Source: an uncultured Ruminococcus sp.
Lineage (GTDB): Bacteria > Bacillota > Clostridia > Oscillospirales > Ruminococcaceae
Direction of reading: 5' to 3'
DNA: 12,350 nucleotides
Assembly (NCBI GenBank): GCA_937894495.1
Contig: CALCRR010000313.1
Location: 1 to 12,350, forward strand
The notes under the pieces are model-generated. The model worked only from the letters and a program-made list of their open reading frames with translations. It had not been told where the DNA came from and searched no databases. Shown here piece after piece: positions 5,898 through 12,350 of this stretch. Numbering within the stretch: the first letter of the stretch is position 1; every line of letters begins with the position of its first letter. The position numbers were made by a program, and so were the translations under genes.

Positions 5898-6452
5898 ATG
5901 TATAAAAAAGCCATTGGTCGAAAGCGCACAGGCGCAGTGGCAGGCGCTGCGGTGATATTTGTGATATTTATTGTCATTTTTGCGCTGGGAGGTACTGCGG
6001 CGAGAGTGGCTGCGGCGCTTGTCTGCGGATCATTCATCACGCTGATAGTTTTCAGCATAAAGCAGTATAACGAGAGGATAAGCGATTTTGAGGCAGGCTA
6101 CGGCGGCGACCTTGAAGAAGATGTTAACAGCTGCAATGTGCAGGTGGCTGACAAGTATTTCTTTTTGCGTGAGTGCATAGCAGACCTTGCAAACGCAAAG
6201 CTCATATACTATGACGATATAAAAAATGTGGAGGGCGAAAAGACCTCGGTACACAGAAGCGGCTCGTCAAACAGCCTGGGTCAGGGCTTTATACTGAATA
6301 TACATATGCTGGACGGCTCCACCAACGTGATAGCGGATTTTGAGAGCAACGCTTCAAATTCGCTGTTTGAGAAAAGGAAAAATTATCAGGACTTTATAAC
6401 AAAGCTGTCGGCGCTGAGACCCGATATTGATATCGCTGACAGGGAGCTTTAG
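5898..6452 (+). CDS. Two-helix membrane protein inserted between pheS and pheT (unknown function)
   Basis: A 184-residue protein I do not recognise. A basic N-terminus (MYKKAIGRKR) precedes two hydrophobic segments (about residues 13-31 and 34-54) joined by a short GGTAAR turn. A soluble domain follows with alternating beta-type stretches, including KLIYYDDIKNV and GFILNIHMLDG, then a C-terminal helix. This looks like the PH-like layout of the protein at 1650-2288, though sequence identity is low by eye. ATG has AGGAG (5888-5892) 5 nt upstream. It sits 20 nt after pheS and 20 nt before pheT, with no promoter or terminator of its own visible, so it should be transcribed from the T-box-controlled promoter. 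Codon use resembles its neighbours, so no sign of recent transfer. Confidence 0.75.
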   Translation: MYKKAIGRKRTGAVAGAAVIFVIFIVIFALGGTAARVAAALVCGSFITLIVFSIKQYNERISDFEAGYGGDLEEDVNSCNVQVADKYFFLRECIADLANAKLIYYDDIKNVEGEKTSVHRSGSSNSLGQGFILNIHMLDGSTNVIADFESNASNSLFEKRKNYQDFITKLSALRPDIDIADREL

Positions 6453-6472
6453 ATTTTAGGAGGAAATATACA

Positions 6473-8887
6473 ATGGATCTTTCAATGAGATGGCTGGCAG
6501 ACTATGTTGACTGCGATATGCCGATAAAGGAATTCGTTTCGGGTATAACCATGTCGGGCTCTAAGGTAGAGTGCTACGGCGAGGAGGGCGACTATCTTGA
6601 AAATGTGGTAGTGGGACAGGTCAAGGAGATAGTTCCTCACCCAAATTCCGACCATATGTTCATCACGCAGGTGGACGTTGGCGAGAGCGAGCTCGTGCAG
6701 ATAGTTACAGGCGCACAGAACGTTAAAAAGGACGACTTTGTGCCTGTGGCAAAGCATAAATCCACAGTACTGCACGAGGGCAAGACTGTTAAGATAACCA
6801 AGGGCAAGCTCAGGGGCGAGGCTTCAAACGGTATGCTCTGCTCGGTGGCTGAGCTGGGTCTTACCACCCACGATTTCCCCTACGCTATCGACGACGGTAT
6901 CTTCATTCTCGGCGACGACTGCGACAGGACGGTGGGCAAGGATATCAGAGAAGCTATCGGCTTTAACGATACCAAGGTGGAGTTTGAGATAACTTCAAAC
7001 CGCCCCGACTGTATGTCGGTCATAGGTCTTGCAAGAGAGACAGCTGCCACCTTCGGCAAGGAGCTTAAAGTCAAAAAGCCCGAGTTCAAAGGCGTTGAGG
7101 GCGATATTGATCAGCTCCTTAAAGTGAAGATACACAACACCGACCTCTGCAAGAGATACATCGGCGCTATCGTTAAAAACGTAAAGATAGAGCCCTCACC
7201 ACGCTGGCTGAGAGAAAGACTGCGTGCCTGCGGCGTAAGACCTATCAACAACTTTGTTGATATCACAAACTTTGTTATGCTGGAGTACGGCAGACCCATG
7301 CACGCTTTTGATCTTAGATATGTTGAGGGCGCTGAGATAAATGTGAGAAATGCCAGAGCAGGGGAGACCATAACCACCCTTGACGGCGTTGTAAGAGAGC
7401 TGTCGGAGGAAATGCTGGTCATTGCCGACGCTAAAAAGCCCGTTGCAGTTGCAGGCGTAATGGGCGGCGAGTACAGCGGTATCATGGAGGACACCACCAC
7501 AGTGGTTTTCGAGTCGGCTTGCTTTGACGGCGCAAGCGTGAGAACTACCGCCAAAAAGCTGGGCATGAGGACCGACGCTTCCGCAAGATATGAAAAGGGT
7601 CTTGACCCCCACGAGTGCTATGAAGCCCTCATGAGAGCCTGCCAGCTGGTGGAAGAGCTGGGCGCAGGCGAGGTAGTTAAAAACGTGGTGGACGAGAACT
7701 ACCAGAGCGAGGAGCCATCGTCGGTCGAGTTCAGCGCAGAGTGGATAAATAACTTCCTCGGCACCGATATACCCGAGGAGGATATGATAAAGACCCTTGA
7801 AAGCCTTGAATTCAAGGTAGAAAACGGCAGAGCCATCGCCCCCTGGTTCAGGATAGATATAGAATACAAAGCAGACGTAGCTGAGGAGATCGCAAGGATA
7901 TACGGCTACAACAATATCCCCGATACTATCATAAGAGGTGTGGCTCAGGCGCAGAGAACACCCAAGCAGAATTTTGAAAAGCTCATAAAAAATGCCATGA
8001 CCTCAATGGGCGTTAATGAGATAGAGACCTTCTCATTCATCTCCCCCAAGTATTTTGATAAGATAGCTCTTAGTGAAAGCTCAAAGCTGAGAAACACCGT
8101 GACTATCATGAACCCCTTGGGCGAGGACACCAGCGTTATGAGGACCACCATACTGCCCTCGGTGCTGGAGGTAGTGGCAAGAAACTACAGCTACCGCAAC
8201 CCCGAGTGCTACGTTTTCGAGCTGGGCAATGAGTATATCCCCGTGGAGGGCGAGGTGCTGCCCGAGGAACCTGTAAGGCTGGGCATAGGCTTCTACGACA
8301 CTGCCGACAAGGTGGATTTCTACACCTTAAAGGGCATGATAGAGGGTCTTATGAGAGCGGCAGGCGCAGAAGATGTGGAGTATGAGAGAGCAGCAGCCGA
8401 CTGCGGCTTTGACGAGGCAAGCGCTTTCCACCCCGGCAGATCGGCAGTTGTTAAGGTAGGCGGCGAGACCGTGGGCATATTCGGTGAGCTGCACCCCAAG
8501 GTGCTTGAAAACTACGGCATAGAGGTAAGGGCGTATGCCGCAAAGATAAATATTCCCGAGCTTATGGCTCTTACCAGTCAGGTCAAGACCTATAAGCCGT
8601 TGCCTAAGTTCCCAGCCACCACAAGAGACCTGTCGGTGGTATGCGACGAGGAAGTCCCTGCGGCAGTGCTGGAGAGGATAATCAAGAAGTCGGTAGGCGG
8701 CATTCTGGAAAGCGTTACACTTTTTGATGTTTACAGAGGCGAGCAGATAGCAGCAGGCAAAAAGTCGGTTTCCTACTCTATCTCCATGAGGTCGCTGGAG
8801 GGCACACTCACCGACGAGCAGGCTGACAAGGCGATGGAAAAGGTGCTCAAGGAGCTGTCGGCTATCGGCGCAGAGCTGAGAGCGTAA
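6473..8887 (+). CDS. pheT: Phenylalanyl-tRNA synthetase beta subunit
   Basis: Tetramer partner of PheS, giving tRNA binding and editing of mischarged Tyr-tRNA-Phe. At 804 residues it has the full bacterial length. In order: an N-terminal OB-fold tRNA-binding (EMAP-like) domain at about 44-155 (VVVGQVKEIVPHPNSDH); the B3/4 editing domain at about 210-385 (RPINNFVDITNFVMLEYGRPMH is its hallmark); the B5 domain at about 410-477; the catalytic-like core to about 690 (RTTILPSVLEVVARN, ECYVFELGNEY, FHPGRSA); and the C-terminal FDX-ACB anticodon-binding domain at about 710-803 (PKFPATTRDLSVV). ATG has a full AGGAGG (6458-6463) 9 nt upstream. No clear terminator follows: only a short 6-bp hairpin (8888-8902) without a T-run. 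Confidence 0.98.
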   Translation: MDLSMRWLADYVDCDMPIKEFVSGITMSGSKVECYGEEGDYLENVVVGQVKEIVPHPNSDHMFITQVDVGESELVQIVTGAQNVKKDDFVPVAKHKSTVLHEGKTVKITKGKLRGEASNGMLCSVAELGLTTHDFPYAIDDGIFILGDDCDRTVGKDIREAIGFNDTKVEFEITSNRPDCMSVIGLARETAATFGKELKVKKPEFKGVEGDIDQLLKVKIHNTDLCKRYIGAIVKNVKIEPSPRWLRERLRACGVRPINNFVDITNFVMLEYGRPMHAFDLRYVEGAEINVRNARAGETITTLDGVVRELSEEMLVIADAKKPVAVAGVMGGEYSGIMEDTTTVVFESACFDGASVRTTAKKLGMRTDASARYEKGLDPHECYEALMRACQLVEELGAGEVVKNVVDENYQSEEPSSVEFSAEWINNFLGTDIPEEDMIKTLESLEFKVENGRAIAPWFRIDIEYKADVAEEIARIYGYNNIPDTIIRGVAQAQRTPKQNFEKLIKNAMTSMGVNEIETFSFISPKYFDKIALSESSKLRNTVTIMNPLGEDTSVMRTTILPSVLEVVARNYSYRNPECYVFELGNEYIPVEGEVLPEEPVRLGIGFYDTADKVDFYTLKGMIEGLMRAAGAEDVEYERAAADCGFDEASAFHPGRSAVVKVGGETVGIFGELHPKVLENYGIEVRAYAAKINIPELMALTSQVKTYKPLPKFPATTRDLSVVCDEEVPAAVLERIIKKSVGGILESVTLFDVYRGEQIAAGKKSVSYSISMRSLEGTLTDEQADKAMEKVLKELSAIGAELRA

Positions 8888-8951
8888 ACTTTTGGCAAAA
8901 GTGAAAATCACGAATATTTTTGTGCAAATTCAATAAATTTCAGCTTGCCCC

Positions 8952-8980
8952 TTGTTATTTTCTGAAAAATAGAGTATAAT
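8952..8980 (+). promoter_or_regulatory. ireB: Promoter of ireB
   Basis: TTGTTA (8952-8957), a 17-bp spacer and a perfect TATAAT (8975-8980). The predicted start is near 8987, giving a leader of about 55 nt. The pheT-ireB gap otherwise contains only weak hairpins (8888-8902 and 8909-8924). Confidence 0.75.
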
Positions 8981-9041
8981 ATAAACATAGAGATGATTTA
9001 GACCTGACACAGCAAATATTCTTAGCAGGGAGTTGAACATT

Positions 9042-9287
9042 ATGAATGAACAGACAATGGAATTTTCCGTAACACGCGATAAGGAGTCAGAGCTCAAAAA
9101 GACCCTGACTGTGATCTATGACGCATTGAAGGAAAAGGGCTATAATCCTATAAATCAGATAGTAGGCTATATCCTCTCTGAGGACCCCACCTACATAACC
9201 ACCTATAATAATGCGAGAAGTCTTATCCGCCATATCGACAGGGACGAGCTCTTGCAGGCTATGGTCAAAAACTATTTGCAGGATTGA
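9042..9287 (+). CDS. ireB: IreB family regulatory phosphoprotein (UPF0297, YrzL-like)
   Basis: A cytoplasmic protein of 81 residues. The family signature is clear: NEQTMEF at the N-terminus, then YDALKEKGYNPINQIVGY, a DPTYI segment, ARSLIRHIDRDEL and a short C-terminal helix. In Enterococcus the homologue is phosphorylated at N-terminal threonines by the PASTA kinase IreK and affects cell-wall stress resistance; T5 here corresponds to that region. ATG 9042 is preferred over TTG 9033 because AGGGAG (9027-9032) lies 9 nt before the ATG but directly touches the TTG. In many Bacillota it is next to alaS or ruvX; here it is monocistronic between its own promoter and a strong terminator. Confidence 0.93.
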   Translation: MNEQTMEFSVTRDKESELKKTLTVIYDALKEKGYNPINQIVGYILSEDPTYITTYNNARSLIRHIDRDELLQAMVKNYLQD

Positions 9288-9311
9288 CCTTGTTTGACAA
9301 AATTTGTTAAT

Positions 9312-9345
9312 AAGCAGGACGGCAGCAATTACCGTCCTGCTTTTT
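9312..9345 (+). terminator. Strong intrinsic terminator after ireB
   Basis: An 11-bp perfect stem AAGCAGGACGG (9312-9322) / CCGTCCTGCTT (9332-9342) with a 9-nt loop, running into five T residues (9341-9345). Confidence 0.92.
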
Positions 9346-9403
9346 GTATTAATGCGCCCCTTTGTGCAGATAATAAAGCTGTAAAAATATCGAGGGAGCA
9401 AGC

Positions 9404-9431
9404 TGAGAGAGTAAAGGACCTCTCACTTTTT
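9404..9431 (+). terminator. Terminator-like hairpin in the leader of the deacetylase gene
   Basis: TGAGAG (9404-9409) and CTCTCA (9420-9425) form a 6-bp stem with a 10-nt loop, followed by C and five T (9427-9431), 28 bases before the start codon. It may be a back-up terminator or a weak attenuator. An alternative pairing of GTAAA (9411-9415) with TTTAC would compete with it. Confidence 0.4.
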
Positions 9432-9458
9432 ACCTCAAAAAAAAAGGAGCGCAAAACA

Positions 9459-10319
9459 ATGAAAAAAACGGATAAGCTGAAAGCTGCCCTGTCAGCATTA
9501 CTGACGGCAGCAGCGCTGACATCATGCGGAATGACGGGAGATATCGAAATAAACGGCAGCGAAAGAGATGATAAGTCGGGGACAGTCACCAGCGTAACAG
9601 CCGAGCCTGTGGCGGCTGATGTGAGAAACGAGCTGTCGGGGGAGTGCCGCGGCTACGGTCAGGGAACAGAGACTGACGAAAAGGGCAGACCCCTGGGGGC
9701 GACAGGCTTCAACAATATGTATAAGCAGCTGGACGCCTACGCTCTCAGGGAGGACACAGACAAGATACTGCTCACCTTTGACCAGGGGTACGAGAACGGC
9801 TTTACCGCCGATATCCTCGATACCTTAAAGGAGAAAAAAGTCAAGGCGGTGTTCTTTATTTTGCAGGACTACGCCGAGAGAAACCCTGAGCTGGTGCAGC
9901 GCATGATAGACGAGGGGCATATCGTTGCAAACCATTCGGTACACCACTACTCCATGCCCACCCTCAGCGAGGAGGACTGCCGCAGGGAGATACTTGATAT
10001 GCATGAGTATATGCAGCAGAACTTCGGGGTGGAGATGGACCTTTTCAGACCGCCTATGGGCGAGTATTCTGAAAAAACTCTTGCGGTGACAAAGGACTGC
10101 GGCTATAAAACGGTGATGTGGAGCTTTGCCTATGCCGACTGGGACACCGAAAACCAGCCCGACCCCAACGCTGCCCTAAAAAAAATGGTGGACGCCGCCC
10201 ACCCCGGCGCTGTCTATCTGCTGCACTCGGTGTCGAGCACAAATGCTGCGGTGCTGGGGAATATGATAGACAATATCAGAGATAAGGGCTTTGAGTTTGA
10301 AAAGTTAAAAAATAGTTAA
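9459..10319 (+). CDS. pdaA: PdaA-like polysaccharide (muramic) deacetylase, lipoprotein
   Basis: An extracytoplasmic carbohydrate esterase family 4 (NodB fold) enzyme of 286 residues. A lipoprotein signal ends in the lipobox LTSC (C23). A linker of about 70 residues precedes the catalytic domain (about 100-284). Motifs: TFDQGYENG (106-114), with catalytic D108; NHSVHH (158-163), with metal-ligand type H159 and H163; RPPMGEYS (197-204); WSFAYADWDT; and LLHSVSS (254-260), with H256. TFDxGYENG, the ADW stretch and the LLHxVS ending resemble PdaA, which makes muramic delta-lactam in spore cortex. The second Asp of the usual TFDD is Gln109. Start ATG 9459 has AAGGAG (9444-9449) 9 nt upstream; the frame opens earlier at 9294, but that part crosses the ireB terminator. 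No strong promoter is seen: GATAAT (9369-9374) is a weak candidate. Function in sporulation is inference. Confidence 0.85.
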   Translation: MKKTDKLKAALSALLTAAALTSCGMTGDIEINGSERDDKSGTVTSVTAEPVAADVRNELSGECRGYGQGTETDEKGRPLGATGFNNMYKQLDAYALREDTDKILLTFDQGYENGFTADILDTLKEKKVKAVFFILQDYAERNPELVQRMIDEGHIVANHSVHHYSMPTLSEEDCRREILDMHEYMQQNFGVEMDLFRPPMGEYSEKTLAVTKDCGYKTVMWSFAYADWDTENQPDPNAALKKMVDAAHPGAVYLLHSVSSTNAAVLGNMIDNIRDKGFEFEKLKNS

Positions 10320-10328
10320 CATTTTGCG

Positions 10329-10364
10329 AACGGCAGTGCCCTCATACAAGGCTCTGCCGTTTTT
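10329..10364 (+). terminator. Intrinsic terminator after the deacetylase gene
   Basis: AACGGCAG (10329-10336) pairs with CTGCCGTT (10354-10361), extended inside by GCC/GGC (10338-10340/10350-10352) past a T-T mismatch, and runs into five T residues (10360-10364). Confidence 0.9.
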
Positions 10365-10450
10365 GTACAGCTGTCGCAAAATGCTGAAAACAGGTAGTTA
10401 TGCAGTAATAAATGTCTTTGATATGTTTTTAAATTGTAACATTTAACCTA

Positions 10451-10479
10451 TTGACAGAATATGAAAAATGTGTTATATT
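10451..10479 (+). promoter_or_regulatory. Very strong sigma-70 promoter of the acidic-tail protein gene
   Basis: A perfect TTGACA (10451-10456), a 17-bp spacer and TATATT (10474-10479) with TGT just upstream (extended -10). The region upstream (10430-10450) is AT-rich and may add UP-element strength. The predicted start is near 10486, with a leader of about 55 nt. Confidence 0.85.
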
Positions 10480-10541
10480 AGTATCATATAAAGAGGTAGT
10501 GTAACCATTTGACGACTGAAATATTCAGGGAGGTAACAACT

Positions 10542-12224
10542 ATGGTAAAAAATAAAGTTTTAACACCCGTTCTGGCAGGTGTTCTGGGTCTCTCTATCGC
10601 AGGCTCAGGTATCGGATATTATCTGGTAAATAAGGACGGCGGAAGCAAGGACGGCACTCTGAGAGAGCAGAAGATCAATCAGGTGGCTGAGAATATCAAC
10701 AACACCGTTGATAAGGCTGAAAAGATAATCAAGGGCGAGCTGGACTACGCTTATGACGCTGATGTTACAGTTTCATTCGGCGACGGTCTTGCTGAGCTCA
10801 CAGGCGGTCAGAGCTTTGATGATATCAAGGTAAGCACTTCTTCCAAGCAGAAGGGCGATAACACCGAGGCTGATGTGACACTTTTCTACGGCGATAACAG
10901 CGTTGTATCTGTAAACGCTTTCTATCAGAGAGGCGATAACGATACAGCTTACTTCCAGATCCCCGAGCTTTCAAGCGCTTATCTCAAGGCAGATAAGGCA
11001 ACAGCTCAGCAGTATCTGGAGCAGGAGGCTGGCGTAGATCTTGACGAGATCATGAGCTCTGCCGAGACTATAGACTTTGACGCTCAGGCTTTTGTTGACA
11101 GCCTTGACGATTACGCTCAGGTAGTTAAGGACAACTTCCCCGAGGTAAAGGAAGAGGGCAAGAAGGAAGGCGATATCGACGGTATCGAGTATTCCTACAC
11201 CACCGAGAGCTATGATATCACCGAGAAGGACGCCCAGAACATGGTAAAGGCTGTTCTCGAGAAGGTAAAGACCGACGAGAACATCAAGAAGCTCTACGAC
11301 CAGGCTGCTGAGTCAGCAGGCGAGGAGGTAGACGCACCCTCGTTTGAGGAAGCTATCGACGAGATGCTGGAAGAGGTAAACACTGATATCGGCGAGGAAG
11401 TAAGCGACGAGTCTATTGAGCTCACCACATATAATGACGGTGACGATATCGTTGGCTTCAAGCTGGTGCCCAATATCGAGGACGCTGATTTTGAGCTTGA
11501 TTTCGTAACTATCTCCACCGACGAGGCTGAGGCTATCGACCTTACTATCGACATCGGCGGTGAGGCTTCATTCACAATGAAGGGCTCTATCACCGAGGAG
11601 GACGATGCTCTCAACGGCGAGTATGTTATGAACCTCGATGCAGGCGAGTACGTGAGCGCTGAGGCTACATACACAGTTGACAACGTTAAGGCAGTTGACG
11701 ACGCTTTCACAGGCTCAATGAGAATTGACGCCAAGATGAACTCGGGCGATCAGGATATTTCAGGCTGGGTAGAGATAATCTCTGACTCCAACGCTGATAA
11801 GACAGACGTTAAGTTTATTGTAGGCTACAACGGCAGCGAAATGGTAACAGTTGCTGTTGAGGGCAAAAAGACCGAGGCTTCCGATGTAACTATCCCCGGC
11901 AGTGATGCTCAGGTATACAACGCTCTTGATGAAGAGGAGCTCAACAAGTACCTGGAGGGCTGCGATGTTGAGGGCTTCCAGGAGCACGTGAAGAGCGCTC
12001 TCGGCGAGGAGCTCTACGCTCTTATCGAGTCCAGCACAAGCTCAGGCTTCGATGATGATTATGACTACGACGACTATGACTGGGACGATGAGGACTACGA
12101 TTGGGACGACGAGGACTGGGAGGATTACGACTGGGACGACTATGACTGGGACGATGAGGACTACGATTGGGAGGACTATGACTTCGACGATCTGACAGTT
12201 GAGACCGAAAAGGCTGACGCTTAA
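10542..12224 (+). CDS. Membrane-anchored extracytoplasmic protein with acidic-aromatic C-terminal tail (unknown function)
   Basis: A 560-residue protein I do not recognise. Residues about 7-28 form one hydrophobic segment after a short basic start (MVKNK), so it is either anchored by, or cleaved after, this segment; no lipobox Cys is seen. The next roughly 470 residues are hydrophilic and acidic, with many alternating beta-type stretches and one predicted helical acidic region (about 240-295). Residues 504-550 contain only D, E, Y, W and F: 32 acidic and 15 aromatic, arranged in YDW-like units. It ends LTVETEKADA. ATG 10542 is chosen because AGGGAGGT (10527-10534) lies 7 nt upstream and the basic-hydrophobic start follows; TTG 10509 is in frame but has no ribosome site. 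Perfect -35, strong ribosome site and terminator on both sides point to a highly expressed single gene. Codon use is more biased (many GCT, GAC, GAG, CTC codons) than in the 1650-4364 genes, fitting high expression. Confidence 0.8.
   Translation: MVKNKVLTPVLAGVLGLSIAGSGIGYYLVNKDGGSKDGTLREQKINQVAENINNTVDKAEKIIKGELDYAYDADVTVSFGDGLAELTGGQSFDDIKVSTSSKQKGDNTEADVTLFYGDNSVVSVNAFYQRGDNDTAYFQIPELSSAYLKADKATAQQYLEQEAGVDLDEIMSSAETIDFDAQAFVDSLDDYAQVVKDNFPEVKEEGKKEGDIDGIEYSYTTESYDITEKDAQNMVKAVLEKVKTDENIKKLYDQAAESAGEEVDAPSFEEAIDEMLEEVNTDIGEEVSDESIELTTYNDGDDIVGFKLVPNIEDADFELDFVTISTDEAEAIDLTIDIGGEASFTMKGSITEEDDALNGEYVMNLDAGEYVSAEATYTVDNVKAVDDAFTGSMRIDAKMNSGDQDISGWVEIISDSNADKTDVKFIVGYNGSEMVTVAVEGKKTEASDVTIPGSDAQVYNALDEEELNKYLEGCDVEGFQEHVKSALGEELYALIESSTSSGFDDDYDYDDYDWDDEDYDWDDEDWEDYDWDDYDWDDEDYDWEDYDFDDLTVETEKADA
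12069..12172 (+). repeat. Direct repeat of 38 bp within the acidic tail coding region
   Basis: The 38-bp segment 12069-12106 is repeated exactly at 12135-12172, an offset of 66 bp (22 codons, in frame). Shorter GAC-TAT-GAC-TGG units surround it. The DNA identity, including wobble bases, suggests recent in-frame duplication and possible length variation of the tail. Confidence 0.9.
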
Positions 12225-12236
12225 TAAAACAAATAC

Positions 12237-12269
12237 AAAACCGCTGTCGAGCATGACAGCGGTTTTTTT
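12237..12269 (+). terminator. Strong intrinsic terminator after the acidic-tail gene
   Basis: A perfect 12-bp stem, AAAACCGCTGTC (12237-12248) / GACAGCGGTTTT (12255-12266), with a 6-nt loop and seven T residues (12263-12269), 12 bases after the stop codon. Confidence 0.95.
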
Positions 12270-12300
12270 GTGCTTCGGGGAGGTTTGTGCGTTACTTACC

Positions 12301-12333
12301 GGGGAAAACCTTTCTGAAGAAAGGTTATTCCCC
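12301..12333. repeat. Long intergenic hairpin, possible dispersed palindromic repeat
   Basis: GGGGAA-AACCTTTCT (12301-12315) pairs with AGAAAGGTT-TTCCCC (12318-12333) with a single bulged A at 12327: about 15 bp of stem with a minimal loop. No T-run follows, so it is not an ordinary terminator. The sequence continues with a CCCC-rich stretch to the window edge. From memory it resembles a hairpin element seen many times between genes in Ruminococcus-type genomes; this was not checked. Confidence 0.6.
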
Positions 12334-12350
12334 AGACCCCTTTCCAAAGA

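Noticed and set aside
8327..8911. Antisense open frame of 194 codons opposite the end of pheT
   Set aside because: pheT is complete and conserved here; the antisense product has no recognisable motif and no start signal.
9294..9458. Upstream extension of the deacetylase frame from TTG 9294
   Set aside because: It crosses the ireB terminator stem. The lipoprotein signal begins at ATG 9459 with its own ribosome site.
10509..10541. TTG start for the acidic-tail protein
   Set aside because: No ribosome site precedes it. AGGGAGGT and ATG 10542 give a normal basic-hydrophobic start.
12049..12190. CRISPR or tandem-repeat array
   Set aside because: The repeats are coding, in frame, and lack regular spacers; they encode the acidic-aromatic tail.
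12042..12347. Antisense open frame of 101 codons rich in Val and Ile at the right end
   Set aside because: It is the reverse complement of the acidic GAC/GAT repeats and crosses a strong terminator; no ribosome site or promoter supports it.

Overview
The window looks like chromosomal DNA from an anaerobic gut or rumen Bacillota of the Ruminococcus/Oscillospiraceae type. The reasons are a secreted leucine-rich-repeat protein ending in a type I dockerin (the cellulosome/amylosome docking module), a T-box leader on the phenylalanyl-tRNA synthetase genes, an IreB protein and a PdaA-like peptidoglycan deacetylase typical of spore formers, strong Shine-Dalgarno sites, and consensus-like sigma-70 promoters with 17-bp spacers and frequent extended -10 TGn. 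Species assignment is inference. All convincing genes lie on the + strand. No rRNA, tRNA, insertion sequence, phage gene or CRISPR array was seen.

Layout. Positions 1-401 are non-coding, with several inverted repeats and a probable leftward promoter for a gene outside the window. Positions 402-1532 encode a secreted BspA-like LRR protein with a C-terminal dockerin; its best ribosome site points to an ATG that is one base out of frame. After a terminator and a strong promoter comes a tight four-gene unit (1650-4364): a two-helix membrane protein, a DUF3783 protein, an EamA/DMT transporter and a Kv-type potassium channel. Next is the phe operon (4434-8887): promoter, Phe T-box leader with readable antiterminator and terminator, pheS, an unrelated two-helix membrane protein, and pheT. 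IreB follows alone with its own promoter and terminator (8952-9345). A PdaA-like lipoprotein deacetylase (9459-10319) ends in a terminator. Last is a strongly expressed-looking membrane-anchored protein (10542-12224) ending in a 47-residue tail made only of acidic and aromatic residues. The right edge has a long hairpin that looks like a dispersed repeat.

How the parts relate. The phe operon is housekeeping translation under attenuation by uncharged tRNA-Phe; the extra gene in its middle would be co-regulated with phenylalanine status. The LRR-dockerin protein, the acidic-tail protein and the deacetylase all act outside the membrane (surface assembly and wall/cortex remodelling), and IreB is a wall-stress kinase substrate in related bacteria. 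The four-gene unit has transport and ion-flux members but no obvious single pathway. No defence system or other clearly new multi-gene machinery is visible; the most unusual items are the start-codon frameshift of the LRR gene, the pheS-X-pheT insertion, and the acidic-aromatic tail.
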